Shown: positions 1 through 9,003 of the stretch, one piece after another | Position numbering within the stretch: the stretch's first letter is position 1 | Layout: every line of letters starts with the position of its first letter | Source of the DNA: Psychrosphaera saromensis | Lineage (GTDB): Bacteria; Pseudomonadota; Gammaproteobacteria; Enterobacterales; Alteromonadaceae | DNA: 64,000 nt | Assembly (NCBI RefSeq): GCF_002954545.1 | Contig: NZ_MSCH01000003.1 | Coordinates: forward strand, 868,001-932,000 | Reading direction: 5' to 3' | The notes under the pieces: model-generated | Seen by the model: the letters and a program-made list of their open reading frames with translations, nothing else | Told to the model about the DNA's origin: nothing | The model's database searches: none | Translations under genes and position numbers: made by a program

Positions 1-50
1 GGATTGGAGCCTTGCTTAACAAGAAAATTTTGTAGTTTGTCGGTTGGCAT
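1..50 (-). CDS. possible start of an unidentified leftward gene (partial)
   Basis: On the minus strand an ATG at position 50 opens a reading frame that runs without a stop to the window edge (MPTDKLQNFLVKQGSN). It lies downstream of the nfuA terminator and reads in the same direction. Only about 16 codons are visible, so no family can be named and it could be a chance frame. Confidence 0.3.
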   Translation of the reverse strand, partial: MPTDKLQNFLVKQGSN

Positions 51-83
51 ATTAATCTCAACGCTATTGATTATTAAACGTAT

Positions 84-114
84 AAAAAAGGCAAAACGTA
101 GCGTTTTGCCTTTC
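84..114 (-). terminator. Rho-independent terminator of nfuA
   Basis: A 12-bp perfect stem (AAAGGCAAAACG pairing with CGTTTTGCCTTT, 3-nt loop) is followed on the minus strand by a run of T. It sits just after the nfuA stop codon. Confidence 0.85.
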
Positions 115-125
115 TTGGTACAGAA

Positions 126-704
126 TTAGTAATATGAATGTTCGCCAGCTTCGTGCTCTGTTGTATCACGAACGCCAGTGATTTCACCTTCGAATTCAGC
201 TAACATTTGTTTTTCGATGCCTTCTTTAAGTGTCACATCGACCATAGAGCAACCGTTACAACCGCCACCAAACATTAAGATAACTAAACCATCTTCAGTG
301 ATCTCTACAATTTGAACATTACCACCATGACTCGCTAAACCAGGATTTACTTCTGATTCAATAAAGTACTGAACGCGTTCACGTAATGGTGAATCATTAG
401 AAACTTTACGTGCTTTGGCATTTGGTGCTTTCAACGTTAATTGTGAGCCCATCTGGTCAGTGACAAAGTCAATCTCTGCATCTTCTAAAAAAGGCGTGCT
501 TTCAGCATCTAATACGGCTTCAAAGCCATTAAATGATAATATTTTATCGTCTTTTTCTACAGATTCTTCTGGGCAATAAGATACACCACATTCAGCGGTG
601 CGAGTGCCAGGATTAACAACAAAGACACGAATACGTGTACTAGCTGCTTGTTTATCTAAAAGTTTAACAAAGTGCTCTTGAGCTGATTCTGAAATAGTGA
701 TCAT
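126..704 (-). CDS. nfuA: Fe-S biogenesis protein NfuA
   Basis: NfuA is an iron-sulfur carrier that binds a [4Fe-4S] cluster at the dimer interface and passes it to client enzymes such as aconitase and lipoyl synthase, mainly under oxidative stress or iron limitation. The 192-aa protein has the two-part layout of the family: a degenerate A-type domain (about residues 1-95) that has lost the usual cysteine triad, and a C-terminal Nfu domain. The Nfu CxxC motif (GGGCNGCSM) falls at C149 and C152, the same numbers as in E. coli NfuA. The gene is leftward and single, with its own terminator. In enterobacteria nfuA lies beside gntX/comF and bioH; here the M14 peptidase gene separates it from that pair. 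Confidence 0.96.
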   Translation of the reverse strand: MITISESAQEHFVKLLDKQAASTRIRVFVVNPGTRTAECGVSYCPEESVEKDDKILSFNGFEAVLDAESTPFLEDAEIDFVTDQMGSQLTLKAPNAKARKVSNDSPLRERVQYFIESEVNPGLASHGGNVQIVEITEDGLVILMFGGGCNGCSMVDVTLKEGIEKQMLAEFEGEITGVRDTTEHEAGEHSYY

Positions 705-848
705 AGAAATAACTGACTAAATTACTAGGGTATAGCTATGATACGTTTATTCGTCGCTTGAGCCAAGTCGATCAGCTAATTATTTGTTAATAGATTTGCG
801 ATTTAGCTCAGATAGTTGGTAGGGTTAGGCAACTATAAAAAGGTGCCT

Positions 849-3410
849 ATGTTTATGCGACGTTTTACGACTAAGATTTTAATCTCTATTTCTTTAATAC
901 TCAGTGTTTTTTGTTCGGTTGCCGCCGAGCTTGATTTTTATTTACCAAAGGAAAAGTTTGATTCAAATATTCCGACTCCAGAATCGGTATTGGGTTATCA
1001 GGTCGGCGATTGGCATGTCAGACACGATCAATTAGTACTGTATTTTAAAACCTTAGCCAAAAACTCAGATAGAGTCTCAGTTAAAGTAATTGGTAAGTCC
1101 CACGAGCAAAGAGAGCTGCTTCAAGTCATTATTACATCGGCTGAACATCAGAAAAAATTGGATGTTATTCAGCAGCAACATATCGCTCGACTCTCTAAGT
1201 CGAGTAAACCAAGCGCAAAAAAATCACCGTTAATTGTTAATTTAAATTATAGCGTTCATGGCGATGAACCTTCTGGTAGTAATGCTTCATTATTAGTCGC
1301 TTATTATTTAGCGGCGTCAAATAATCCAGAAGTATTAAGTTATCTAGATAATATGGTTATTTTACTAGACCCTAGTTTAAATCCCGACGGACTAAGCCGT
1401 TTTGCACAATGGGCAAACCAGCATAAAGGGCAAAACTTAAATGCCGATCCAAATAACCGTGAACATGTTCAAGATTGGATTAGAGGTCGTGTTAATCATT
1501 ACTGGTTCGATTTAAATCGAGATTGGTTACTGCTGCAACATCCAGAGTCACAAGCTCGTATCGAGCAGTATCATTTATGGCGACCAAATGTACTCACTGA
1601 CCATCACGAAATGGGAACCAATAGCACCTTTTTCTTTCAACCTGGGATTAGTTCTAGGAAAAACCCATTTACCCCTGATAAAAATGTCGAGCTAACAAAA
1701 CGTTTAGCTATGTTCCACGCCAAAGCATTTGATCAACAAAACCAATTATATTTTACCGAAGAAGCGTTTGATGATTTTTACGCAGGAAAGGGCTCTACGT
1801 ATCCAGACTTACATGGCTCAATAGGGATCTTGTTCGAACAGGCATCTAGCCGTGGCCATTTGCAAGAATCGGTCAACGGATTGTTAGATTTTCCTACCAC
1901 AATTAAGCATCAAATAATGGCGTCTTTCTCTACCTTAGAAGGTAGTTTAGTTAATAAAACTGACTTGCTAGATTTTCAATACGACTTTGCTCAGGAATAT
2001 AAAAAGTTAGCTAAAAAAGCGGATCATGTAGGTTATGTTTTATCTGAAAAACAAGACAAAACTAGATTTAATAAATTGTTAACTTTACTACAAAAACACG
2101 ATATCCAAGTTTATCCAATCACAAAAAATACAGAGGTAAACGGACATAAGTACAGTAAACAAGACTCGGTTTATGTACCGCTAGAACAGCCTCAGATGCG
2201 ACTTATTCAGTCTATATTTTCTGACCGACAAAGCTTCAACGATAATACCTTTTATGATGTGTCTAGCTGGAATTTAGCGATGGCGTTTAACATAACCTAT
2301 GACAAAGTTGATTCTAAAAGACTTGTCACTCTGGCTGATAAACAATGGCATAAACCAAATAAACAAATGATTAACTTAACTGACAGTTATAGCTATGCAA
2401 TCGATTGGGCCGACTATCAAGCACCGGCATTAACTTATGCATTATTAAATGCAGATTTTAAGGTAAGAGCTGCATTAAAACCATTTACAGCAGTTACCCC
2501 CGCAGGAAGTAAAAAATTCGCTGCAGGTACTATGTTAATTAATGCTGGTTTACAAAACGATGATTGGTTAGTTTCGTTTAAACGTATCGTAAATGAATTT
2601 AATGTTCCGGTTTCATCTATATCTAGTGGCTTAACAACCAGTGGTATCGATTTAGGCAGTCGCAACATGATGGTGGTTAATAAACCGAACGTACTTATTG
2701 TCGGCGGCTTTGGAACTAACTCGTATGAAGTGGGTGAAACATGGTATTTACTTGACAAACAACTTGGCTTTTCACCAACCATTATAGAAAAACGTTGGTT
2801 AACCAATACGGACTTTGATAAGTACACTCACATCATCATGACGGATGGAAATTATAGTAAAGCCGATGAAAACCTATTATTGAAGTTAAAAATATGGACG
2901 CAAAATGGTGGCGTATTATGGTCACAAAAACGTGCGGCATTATGGTTAGCTAATAATGATGTGCTACAAACGACCACGTTATCGCAACGAGAAATGAATC
3001 AGCGATTTAACAAGTCAGAATTGAATTATGGTGACATGGAACGTATTGCAGGCAAGCAACGAATTGCCGGTGCATTTTTTAACATGGAGTTAGACTTATC
3101 TCACCCATTAGCTTTTGGTTTTAGTAAGCCGTTGCTGCCTGTATTTAAAAATCGTACCGATTTGTTAATGGATGGTACTAAACCTTTTTCTAACGTTGCC
3201 AAATACACCAAATCACCACTTCTGGCGGGATACGCTGATAAAACTAATGTGACTACAATTGGTCAAGCAACAGGCTTAGTTGCCCATAAATATGGTAAAG
3301 GTGTGGTTGTTGGAATGACTGATAATCCTAACTTTCGTTCAATTATGTATGGTACTAATAAGCTATTATTTAATGCGTTATTTTTAGGTAGTGCAGTTGA
3401 GGCAAAGTAA
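849..3410 (+). CDS. M14 family zinc carboxypeptidase-like protein, exported
   Basis: This is a large (853 aa) predicted secreted metallopeptidase. I place the start at ATG 849 because an AAGG ribosome-binding site lies 5-6 nt upstream; an in-frame TTG at 816 would add 11 residues with no such site. The N-terminus (MFMRRFTTKILISISLILSVFCSVAAE) is a signal peptide. The M14 zinc site is visible as HGDE at H137-E140 and DHHE around residues 251-254, with the substrate-side motif NPDG between them. The roughly 450 residues after the catalytic domain resemble the long C-terminal part seen in other marine M14 proteins, with a glutamine-amidotransferase-like look near IIMTDGNYS. Its substrate is unknown; a role in peptide scavenging is inferred. 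Confidence 0.88.
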   Translation: MFMRRFTTKILISISLILSVFCSVAAELDFYLPKEKFDSNIPTPESVLGYQVGDWHVRHDQLVLYFKTLAKNSDRVSVKVIGKSHEQRELLQVIITSAEHQKKLDVIQQQHIARLSKSSKPSAKKSPLIVNLNYSVHGDEPSGSNASLLVAYYLAASNNPEVLSYLDNMVILLDPSLNPDGLSRFAQWANQHKGQNLNADPNNREHVQDWIRGRVNHYWFDLNRDWLLLQHPESQARIEQYHLWRPNVLTDHHEMGTNSTFFFQPGISSRKNPFTPDKNVELTKRLAMFHAKAFDQQNQLYFTEEAFDDFYAGKGSTYPDLHGSIGILFEQASSRGHLQESVNGLLDFPTTIKHQIMASFSTLEGSLVNKTDLLDFQYDFAQEYKKLAKKADHVGYVLSEKQDKTRFNKLLTLLQKHDIQVYPITKNTEVNGHKYSKQDSVYVPLEQPQMRLIQSIFSDRQSFNDNTFYDVSSWNLAMAFNITYDKVDSKRLVTLADKQWHKPNKQMINLTDSYSYAIDWADYQAPALTYALLNADFKVRAALKPFTAVTPAGSKKFAAGTMLINAGLQNDDWLVSFKRIVNEFNVPVSSISSGLTTSGIDLGSRNMMVVNKPNVLIVGGFGTNSYEVGETWYLLDKQLGFSPTIIEKRWLTNTDFDKYTHIIMTDGNYSKADENLLLKLKIWTQNGGVLWSQKRAALWLANNDVLQTTTLSQREMNQRFNKSELNYGDMERIAGKQRIAGAFFNMELDLSHPLAFGFSKPLLPVFKNRTDLLMDGTKPFSNVAKYTKSPLLAGYADKTNVTTIGQATGLVAHKYGKGVVVGMTDNPNFRSIMYGTNKLLFNALFLGSAVEAK

Positions 3411-3429
3411 GCAATAACAAGGAAGTAAA

Positions 3430-4152
3430 CTAGTTATATTTTCGGATCGCAACAGCTACTAAATATACAGCTGTTGCACCTGAATTTAGTAATTCTTGCG
3501 CTGCGGCATTAGCGGTATGACCTGTGGTGATAACATCGTCGACTAACAATACAGTTTTACCTTGTACTGTATTCTCACAAGCGAAGGCTTGCTTCATATT
3601 CTGCTTACGTTCAATCTTATTTAACTCTGTTTGTGGTTGGGTATATTTTGTCCTGGTTAAGCCATGAAATAATGTTGAGTGGCTTGAGTAATTAATGAAC
3701 TTACATAATAACTCTGCCTGATTGTAACCCCTTTGCAGTAATCTTTGGCTGTGAATGGGCATCGGCGTTATAAGATCTATGGTAGGCCATAAGCTATTTG
3801 CTAAATGTTCATTTAACATTTGGCCCATTAATTTTGCACTATTAATATGATTGTGGAATTTCATCTGGGGTATCCATTGCTCAAATGGCCATTGATAATT
3901 ACTCACCACGGCTATGCCTGTTATTGCATCGTGTATTATGTGTGAACTTATACTGGAATACGAATAGAGTAAATCGCTGCCTAATGGGTATAAGTCGAGA
4001 TCTGACATGCATAAATCACAAAGTAATTTCGCATTATGTTCAGTACGACTGTCGCATAATAGGCAGTCGTTATTAAAATACTTGTTAATAAATTGCAAAA
4101 AAAAGTCCTTATTTTTTGAAGCAATAAAGTAAGCATCGTAGAATGCATACAT
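3430..4152 (-). CDS. comF: ComF family phosphoribosyltransferase-like protein
   Basis: ComF/GntX proteins have an N-terminal zinc-finger-like segment and a C-terminal PRTase fold, and take part in DNA uptake in competent bacteria. Both parts are visible: CLLC and CDLC pairs near residues 30-50, and the PRPP-binding loop VLLVDDVITTGHTANAAA near residues 200-217. The length (240 aa) is normal. The gene is divergent from bioH with only 20 bp between the start codons, so promoters must lie inside coding DNA or the true start is further in. A run of eight A/T at 4097-4104 lies in the first 20 codons, and a TTG codon there is another possible start. Confidence 0.88.
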   Translation of the reverse strand: MYAFYDAYFIASKNKDFFLQFINKYFNNDCLLCDSRTEHNAKLLCDLCMSDLDLYPLGSDLLYSYSSISSHIIHDAITGIAVVSNYQWPFEQWIPQMKFHNHINSAKLMGQMLNEHLANSLWPTIDLITPMPIHSQRLLQRGYNQAELLCKFINYSSHSTLFHGLTRTKYTQPQTELNKIERKQNMKQAFACENTVQGKTVLLVDDVITTGHTANAAAQELLNSGATAVYLVAVAIRKYN

Positions 4153-4172
4153 TCATCTATTAGAGTAAAAAT

Positions 4173-4946
4173 ATGCGTACCGATATTAGTTATAATCTAA
4201 GCTCTGAAAAAACACCAATTGTTTTACTGCATGGTTGGGGTATGAATAAAACCATTTGGAGTGCGGTAGTTAAGCTCTTGCCACAAGATATTCAATCTAG
4301 AATACGTTGTTTAGATTTACCTGGTTACGGTGATAACAGACTTGAGTTAGCGGACTATAACCTACCAGCGCTAACACATTGGTTAGCAAGTGAAATTACT
4401 AGCCCTAGCATTGTAATTGGTTGGTCTTTAGGTGGTCTGTTAGCGCAAAATTTAGCATTTCATTCTCCTGAAAAAGTCACTAAGGTTGGACTTATTGCGA
4501 GTAGCCCTAAATTTATGCAAAGTGATACTTGGGCCGGAATTAAACCTGACGTGCTTACTTTATTTTTGAATCAGTTAAGTAAAGATCATGTAAAAACAGT
4601 CGAGCGATTTTTAGCGATTCAAGCCATGGGAAGTGAGTCGGCTCGTAAAGATATCACCGCGTTAAAAAATGTTGTTTTGAATGTCGAATTGCCGTCGCAA
4701 ATTGCACTGCAAGAAGGGTTAAGAATATTGCAAGATGTGGATTTAAGAGAGCAATTGTCACAATTGACTTGTCCTGTGTTTGCTTTATTTGGCAAGTTAG
4801 ATTCTTTAGTACCTATTGTTGTTGAACAAGAATTGAAAAACCTTAATGCAAACATACAAACAAGTTGCTTTAACAAGTCTTCACACGCGCCTTTTATCTC
4901 AGATACCGCTAAATTTAATACTTGGTTAATTAAAAATATCGAGTAA
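4173..4946 (+). CDS. bioH: pimeloyl-ACP methyl ester carboxylesterase BioH
   Basis: BioH removes the methyl group from pimeloyl-ACP methyl ester and so ends the synthesis of the pimelate part of biotin. The 257-aa length matches E. coli BioH (256 aa). The alpha/beta hydrolase features are in order: oxyanion loop LLHGWGMN, nucleophile elbow GWSLGG with Ser85, the aspartate in FGKLDSLVP, and the histidine in SSHAPF. It has no signal peptide and is cytoplasmic. The neighbour comF, divergent here, is part of the conserved bioH-gntX-nfuA neighbourhood of gammaproteobacteria, which supports the assignment over other small esterases. Confidence 0.93.
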   Translation: MRTDISYNLSSEKTPIVLLHGWGMNKTIWSAVVKLLPQDIQSRIRCLDLPGYGDNRLELADYNLPALTHWLASEITSPSIVIGWSLGGLLAQNLAFHSPEKVTKVGLIASSPKFMQSDTWAGIKPDVLTLFLNQLSKDHVKTVERFLAIQAMGSESARKDITALKNVVLNVELPSQIALQEGLRILQDVDLREQLSQLTCPVFALFGKLDSLVPIVVEQELKNLNANIQTSCFNKSSHAPFISDTAKFNTWLIKNIE

Positions 4947-5058
4947 TAACAAGCGCTAGGCTGTGAATATTGAAATTAATTGAATTAGAGCTTTATATAT
5001 TAGCTGTATTGGTTAATAATTATACGTTAGTAGTAGTGGATAAAGTTAGGATTATTAT

Positions 5059-5358
5059 ATGCAAATTGATCAAGTGCCATCAGCGTTTAATTCTGGTTCA
5101 ACTGGAATAAAAAAAGCCGAGCAAGGTGTCGACGAGGCCGCAGTACAAATCAATAGATTAAACATTGAACAGCAAAAAGTTCAGGATGTAAAAGCGGATA
5201 ATAAAGAACAGATAGATGCTATTGAAGCTCGCCCACAAGCTGATTTAAGTGAAGAAGCTGTGAAGTTAGTTGTTAACGAACATCTAGCCAAAGCCAATAC
5301 TAAAACAATTAAAACTGCCGATGAAATGATCGGTACATTAATCGATACTAAGGTTTAA
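5059..5358 (+). CDS. small hypothetical protein, helical
   Basis: This 99-aa protein is not assigned to a family. It has no signal peptide or membrane segment, and its middle part is rich in Q, K, E and D with a helical, possibly coiled-coil pattern. The segment FNSGSTGIKKAEQGVDEAA loosely resembles the N-terminal helix of flagellar rod and hook proteins, but this is too weak to use. It lies 6 bp upstream of the SprA-like gene on the same strand, so the two are probably co-transcribed. Confidence 0.7.
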   Translation: MQIDQVPSAFNSGSTGIKKAEQGVDEAAVQINRLNIEQQKVQDVKADNKEQIDAIEARPQADLSEEAVKLVVNEHLAKANTKTIKTADEMIGTLIDTKV

Positions 5359-5364
5359 TTTACA

Positions 5365-6396
5365 ATGTCGATGAACATTCCTCCTCATATCCCACAGGTT
5401 ATTGTCAACTCGGCAATGCCTGCTACGGAGTCATTAGCAAAAGCTAATGCTATAAAAGAGGTGGTGCCACCAACAGTGCAAGCTGAGGCTATTGTTCCGC
5501 AAAAATCGAGAGAACAAGATGTTCGTCCACCTGTAAATAACCCATCCTCTTCAACTTATGAAGACATTCAATTAAAGCGTCCAGATGCTGAAATCATTCC
5601 AGAGAGTGATGAGCAGCAACAAGATGAATCTGCTGCAGATGAAGAAAGTAATTCAGCCGATACAAGTTCAGAACAAGCTAAGCAATCAGATACAGCAGAT
5701 GGTGAATCAAAACCGTCGGAGTCCTCTGATGATAGCCAAGCTAAACAGCAAGAAAGCCAAGAGAAAGAACAAGAACAGGTAGAGCAACAACAAATTCAAC
5801 AACTGCAACAAAGAGACGTTGAAGTTAAAGCGCATGAGCAAGCTCATGCTGCAATTGGTGGCAGTCATGCTGGCACACCTAATTATGAATATGAAACTGG
5901 CCCTAATGGCAAAAAATATGCGGTAGGTGGTGAAGTTTCAATTGATGTATCAAAAGAAGCAACGCCTGAAGCTACAATTCGTAAAATGCAAACAGTGCAA
6001 GCTGCGGCACTGGCGCCTGCTGAACCATCCTCTCAAGATCGTAAAGTAGCAGCGCAAGCCGCTAGTAATATAGCAGAAGCAAAAGTAGAGGCCGTTAAGC
6101 AAAACGCCGAAACCGCTGAATCAAAATCAGATACCACTAAGGCTGAAGACACTGAAACGGATGATCTTAAGGTAAATGCTTCTGAAACAGAAAAGGTAGC
6201 ATCGGATAACGAGTCTGGCGTCACTACTGCATCATCTAGCAATGATGTCGAGCTACCGAATACAATGTCGTTAGCTAAAGATGTTGAACAAGAAAACAAC
6301 TCACCTGTATTTGAAAGTAAAACAGCCCAAGTGATTTCAAGCAGATACGCAAATGCATCAACGCCTCACCAGCAAGGCTTTAGTGCTGTCGCCTAA
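5365..6396 (+). CDS. SprA-related putative metalloprotease (CJM1_0395-like)
   Basis: This 343-aa protein has the hallmark of the SprA-related family: an HExxH zinc-binding motif in VKAHEQAHAAIGG (about residues 154-166), followed by a conserved stretch with YEYETGPNGKKYAVGGEV and the methionine-containing PEATIRKMQTVQAAALAPA. The domain is flanked by low-complexity acidic and glutamine-rich segments (residues about 75-150 and 220-300). No signal peptide is visible. Its activity has not been shown in this organism; the family call rests on the motif and the conserved residues around it. It follows a small helical protein gene by 6 bp. Confidence 0.82.
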   Translation: MSMNIPPHIPQVIVNSAMPATESLAKANAIKEVVPPTVQAEAIVPQKSREQDVRPPVNNPSSSTYEDIQLKRPDAEIIPESDEQQQDESAADEESNSADTSSEQAKQSDTADGESKPSESSDDSQAKQQESQEKEQEQVEQQQIQQLQQRDVEVKAHEQAHAAIGGSHAGTPNYEYETGPNGKKYAVGGEVSIDVSKEATPEATIRKMQTVQAAALAPAEPSSQDRKVAAQAASNIAEAKVEAVKQNAETAESKSDTTKAEDTETDDLKVNASETEKVASDNESGVTTASSSNDVELPNTMSLAKDVEQENNSPVFESKTAQVISSRYANASTPHQQGFSAVA

Positions 6397-6458
6397 GCGC
6401 GAACTCTTTTCAACATAATCCAATATCTACAGACCTGAGTCGACCAAATCAATTGGCA

Positions 6459-7244
6459 TTAGTGCATTGATAATGCTTGGCTATGCTCAAATAACCATTT
6501 CTTACTTGAGTCACAATGGGGACAAAAGTCTTTATTAAGTTGCCAAAAATTAGCTGAATGGTTCATATGGGTTAAATGGCTCAATTCATGAATTAATACA
6601 CAATCTATTACCCAATCAGGTGCCCCCATTATCATCGGATTTATTCTGATCAATCCCGACGCATAACAACAACCCCAGCGGCGTTTATACAATTTAAATT
6701 GTAATTCTTTTGCTGTTAATTGCATCTGTGTTTGCAACTCTTGAAACCTTGGCGTGATGTACTCTTGTGCCTGTTGGCTATAAAACAGGATTAATTTATT
6801 TCGTATATATTGCGCTGGATTTTTAATGTTTTTAGGTTGAGTAATAACTAACTGTTTGTCATCTGTATCGAGTTTTATATTAAATCGAGAGCCGCTAACA
6901 ATAATTAAGGTTATCCATTGGCCAAGTAATAATATTTTGGAACCAGATTGATAGTTATTTTGATTTTGAGGACGCAACGTTTGTTGAGTTTGTTTTTCCA
7001 CAATCCAACTTTGTTTTTTTATTAAAAACGCTTCAATGTAAGTAAGTTCAGTCCAATAGGGCGCTTTGACTAAAACTTCATTATGCTTGATTTCAACACT
7101 CAACGAGCGTCGGCGTTTACTCAATTTCAGCTGATATTTTAGAGTGGTATTTTCGGTATGGAGATAAAGCTCAAAATGTCCTTCAACGGCTTGTTGCAAA
7201 GCAGTTGAAGGAGACTTAAGAGTACGTTTAAGTAAGTCTAACAA
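6459..7244 (-). CDS. YgjP-like M48-type metallopeptidase domain protein
   Basis: The protein (261 aa) belongs to the YgjP/DUF45 family of small zinc metallopeptidase-fold proteins. The catalytic motif is HELSHLTHMNHS, with the family sequence RWGCCYASGLIRINPMIMGAPDWVIDCVLIHEL before it, at about residues 190-230. The C-terminus has CPHCDSSKKWL. It begins with TTG at 7244, 3 bp after the dsbA stop, so it is probably translated from the dsbA message; no ATG occurs early in the frame. The cellular role of the family is not settled. Confidence 0.85.
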   Translation of the reverse strand: MLDLLKRTLKSPSTALQQAVEGHFELYLHTENTTLKYQLKLSKRRRSLSVEIKHNEVLVKAPYWTELTYIEAFLIKKQSWIVEKQTQQTLRPQNQNNYQSGSKILLLGQWITLIIVSGSRFNIKLDTDDKQLVITQPKNIKNPAQYIRNKLILFYSQQAQEYITPRFQELQTQMQLTAKELQFKLYKRRWGCCYASGLIRINPMIMGAPDWVIDCVLIHELSHLTHMNHSANFWQLNKDFCPHCDSSKKWLFEHSQALSMH

Positions 7245-7247
7245 TCG

Positions 7248-7889
7248 TTAGTTTTTCTTAGTTAATTTTACAGCGGCATCTTCAAGTTGAGCGAATAATT
7301 CGCTATATGTTTTTGCTTTAAAGCCAGCTGTTAAAATTTTATATTTACCATTTACAATAAAGGTCGGCACACTTGTTAACACGCCGCGACGAGATAGTGA
7401 TGTTTGTTCTTTTTTCATTTTACTAGCAGCCGCTTTAACTGCGAAGCTGTTAAATGCTTTATCAAATTTCTCACCATCAACATTATGTATTAGGAATATG
7501 TTACGAATGTCTTTTTCTTGAGTAAATACGCCACGTTGGTTATGGATATATTCAAAAATAGCTTTTGATACTTGAGGTACATTTAAAAGCTCTGATGTTA
7601 CTAATGCTTTAGTTAGCATTAATTGGATCTCTGGGCCTGCCGCACGTAAAAAATCGACATGACTTTTTTCAAATTTGAAGTTATTAGCTTCACCTGCTTT
7701 TTTAAGGTTATCAGCTAGTGGTTCAAAATTGTGACAGTGTGGGCAATAGTATGAAAAAAATTCTTTTATTTCAGGTGTCGCTGTTGCTGTTGTACTAATA
7801 ACTTCATAATGAACGCCTTCTTCCAGCTCTACTGCTGAAACTGAGGCTGCCATAAATACAGCCATGACCAATGTAATTAACTTTTTCAT
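7248..7889 (-). CDS. dsbA: thiol:disulfide interchange protein DsbA
   Basis: DsbA inserts disulfide bonds into proteins as they enter the periplasm and is re-oxidised by DsbB. The 213-aa precursor has a signal peptide (MKKLITLVMAVFMAASVSA), the active site CPHC at C49-C52, and the cis-proline loop in TSVPTFIV. The gene lies 125 bp after srkA in the same direction, the srkA-dsbA order of E. coli, and is followed at 3 bp by the YgjP-like gene. Disulfide formation is needed by many type II secretion substrates, and the gsp operon is also in this window. Confidence 0.95.
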   Translation of the reverse strand: MKKLITLVMAVFMAASVSAVELEEGVHYEVISTTATATPEIKEFFSYYCPHCHNFEPLADNLKKAGEANNFKFEKSHVDFLRAAGPEIQLMLTKALVTSELLNVPQVSKAIFEYIHNQRGVFTQEKDIRNIFLIHNVDGEKFDKAFNSFAVKAAASKMKKEQTSLSRRGVLTSVPTFIVNGKYKILTAGFKAKTYSELFAQLEDAAVKLTKKN

Positions 7890-8013
7890 CTAATATAATT
7901 CCTATTTGAAAAGACTCACGTCATATTTTTTATTTTGAATAATTCACTAATTATTGCTTTTGTAATCACACATTACAACTACAGTTAAGTTATTCGATAT
8001 TCCATTCATTAGA

Positions 8014-9003
8014 CTATGGAAATAGCTTTAATGTCGACTCGTTCAACGCAGCGATCTGTTCTTTCATCGCTAATATCTGTTGTTCCCAGTATTTGTCGGT
8101 AGCAAACCAAGAAAAATTACGAGGAAATGCTGGATCTGACCAACGTTTTGAAATCCACGCCATGTAATTCACCATGCGTCTTGCTCGTAATGGTTCAATT
8201 AACGAAAATTCAGCATGATTAAAATTATGAAACTCTTCATAGGCGTTAATCATAACGTCGAGTTGCATTAATTTTTCTTGGCGGTCGCCATTTAACATCA
8301 TCCAAATATCTTGAATTGCTGGGCCATTTAAACAATCATCGAAGTCGACAAGAATCGCGTCACTTTTTGCATCATGCGATTGCCATAAAATATTACCGGC
8401 ATGGCAATCACCATGTAACTTTATTGTTTGATAATTCGTATTTGAGTGTTTTAACGTACGCTCAGTTAATAAAGCAAGGTCGCTAAAAAAGGTATTTTGT
8501 AAATACGGCGGAATAAAGTTTACTTGCTTAATAACCTCAGTGGATTCAAGTAATTCCTGCTCTATATTTATGGTTGCTCTAGAAGTAAACAAACTACTTG
8601 AACTGGCTTTATGTAATTTACCTAACAATCTACCTAGCCATTCCAGTTGGTCTAAATTGTCCAACTCAAACATACGGCCGCCGACACTTTTATATAAGCA
8701 GAACCGGTATCCGTTAAATTCAAATAGTGTTTTACCGTCAATAGTAATAGGCACAACTAATGGTACGTCATGCTCTAATAAGTCGTAACTATAAGTATGT
8801 TCTTCTAATATTTGTTCATCGGTCCATCTATTTGGACGATAGAATTTAACCACATAACGTAAGTTGTCATCTGCTTTAAATTGATAAACACGATTCTCGT
8901 AACTATTTAATGCGAGCAGCCCAGATTCTGGGTAGATACCAAGTGATTCAATAGCATCTAATATCAGATCTGGACCAAGGTTCGAGAAGTCAAAATTGCT
9001 CAT
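8014..9003 (-). CDS. srkA: stress response kinase A (YihE family)
   Basis: SrkA is a small Ser/Thr protein kinase with a choline-kinase-like fold that protects cells under envelope and oxidative stress. The 329-aa sequence shows the glycine-poor N-lobe with YVVKFYRPNRW (catalytic lysine region), the catalytic loop KLHGDCHAGNILW and the metal-binding LVDFDDCLNGP. Its start codon overlaps the ccoG stop (TAATG at 9001-9005), which suggests translational coupling. The position upstream of dsbA is the arrangement known from E. coli. Confidence 0.94.
   Translation of the reverse strand: MSNFDFSNLGPDLILDAIESLGIYPESGLLALNSYENRVYQFKADDNLRYVVKFYRPNRWTDEQILEEHTYSYDLLEHDVPLVVPITIDGKTLFEFNGYRFCLYKSVGGRMFELDNLDQLEWLGRLLGKLHKASSSSLFTSRATINIEQELLESTEVIKQVNFIPPYLQNTFFSDLALLTERTLKHSNTNYQTIKLHGDCHAGNILWQSHDAKSDAILVDFDDCLNGPAIQDIWMMLNGDRQEKLMQLDVMINAYEEFHNFNHAEFSLIEPLRARRMVNYMAWISKRWSDPAFPRNFSWFATDKYWEQQILAMKEQIAALNESTLKLFP

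Noticed and set aside
2435-2827. Minus-strand open frame inside the M14 peptidase gene
   Set aside because: It is a shadow of a well-supported gene, with no ribosome-binding site and no family features.
6033-6299. Minus-strand Ser/Val-rich frame opposite the SprA-like gene
   Set aside because: Its composition mirrors the low-complexity Glu/Ala/Ser region on the other strand; no independent coding signal.
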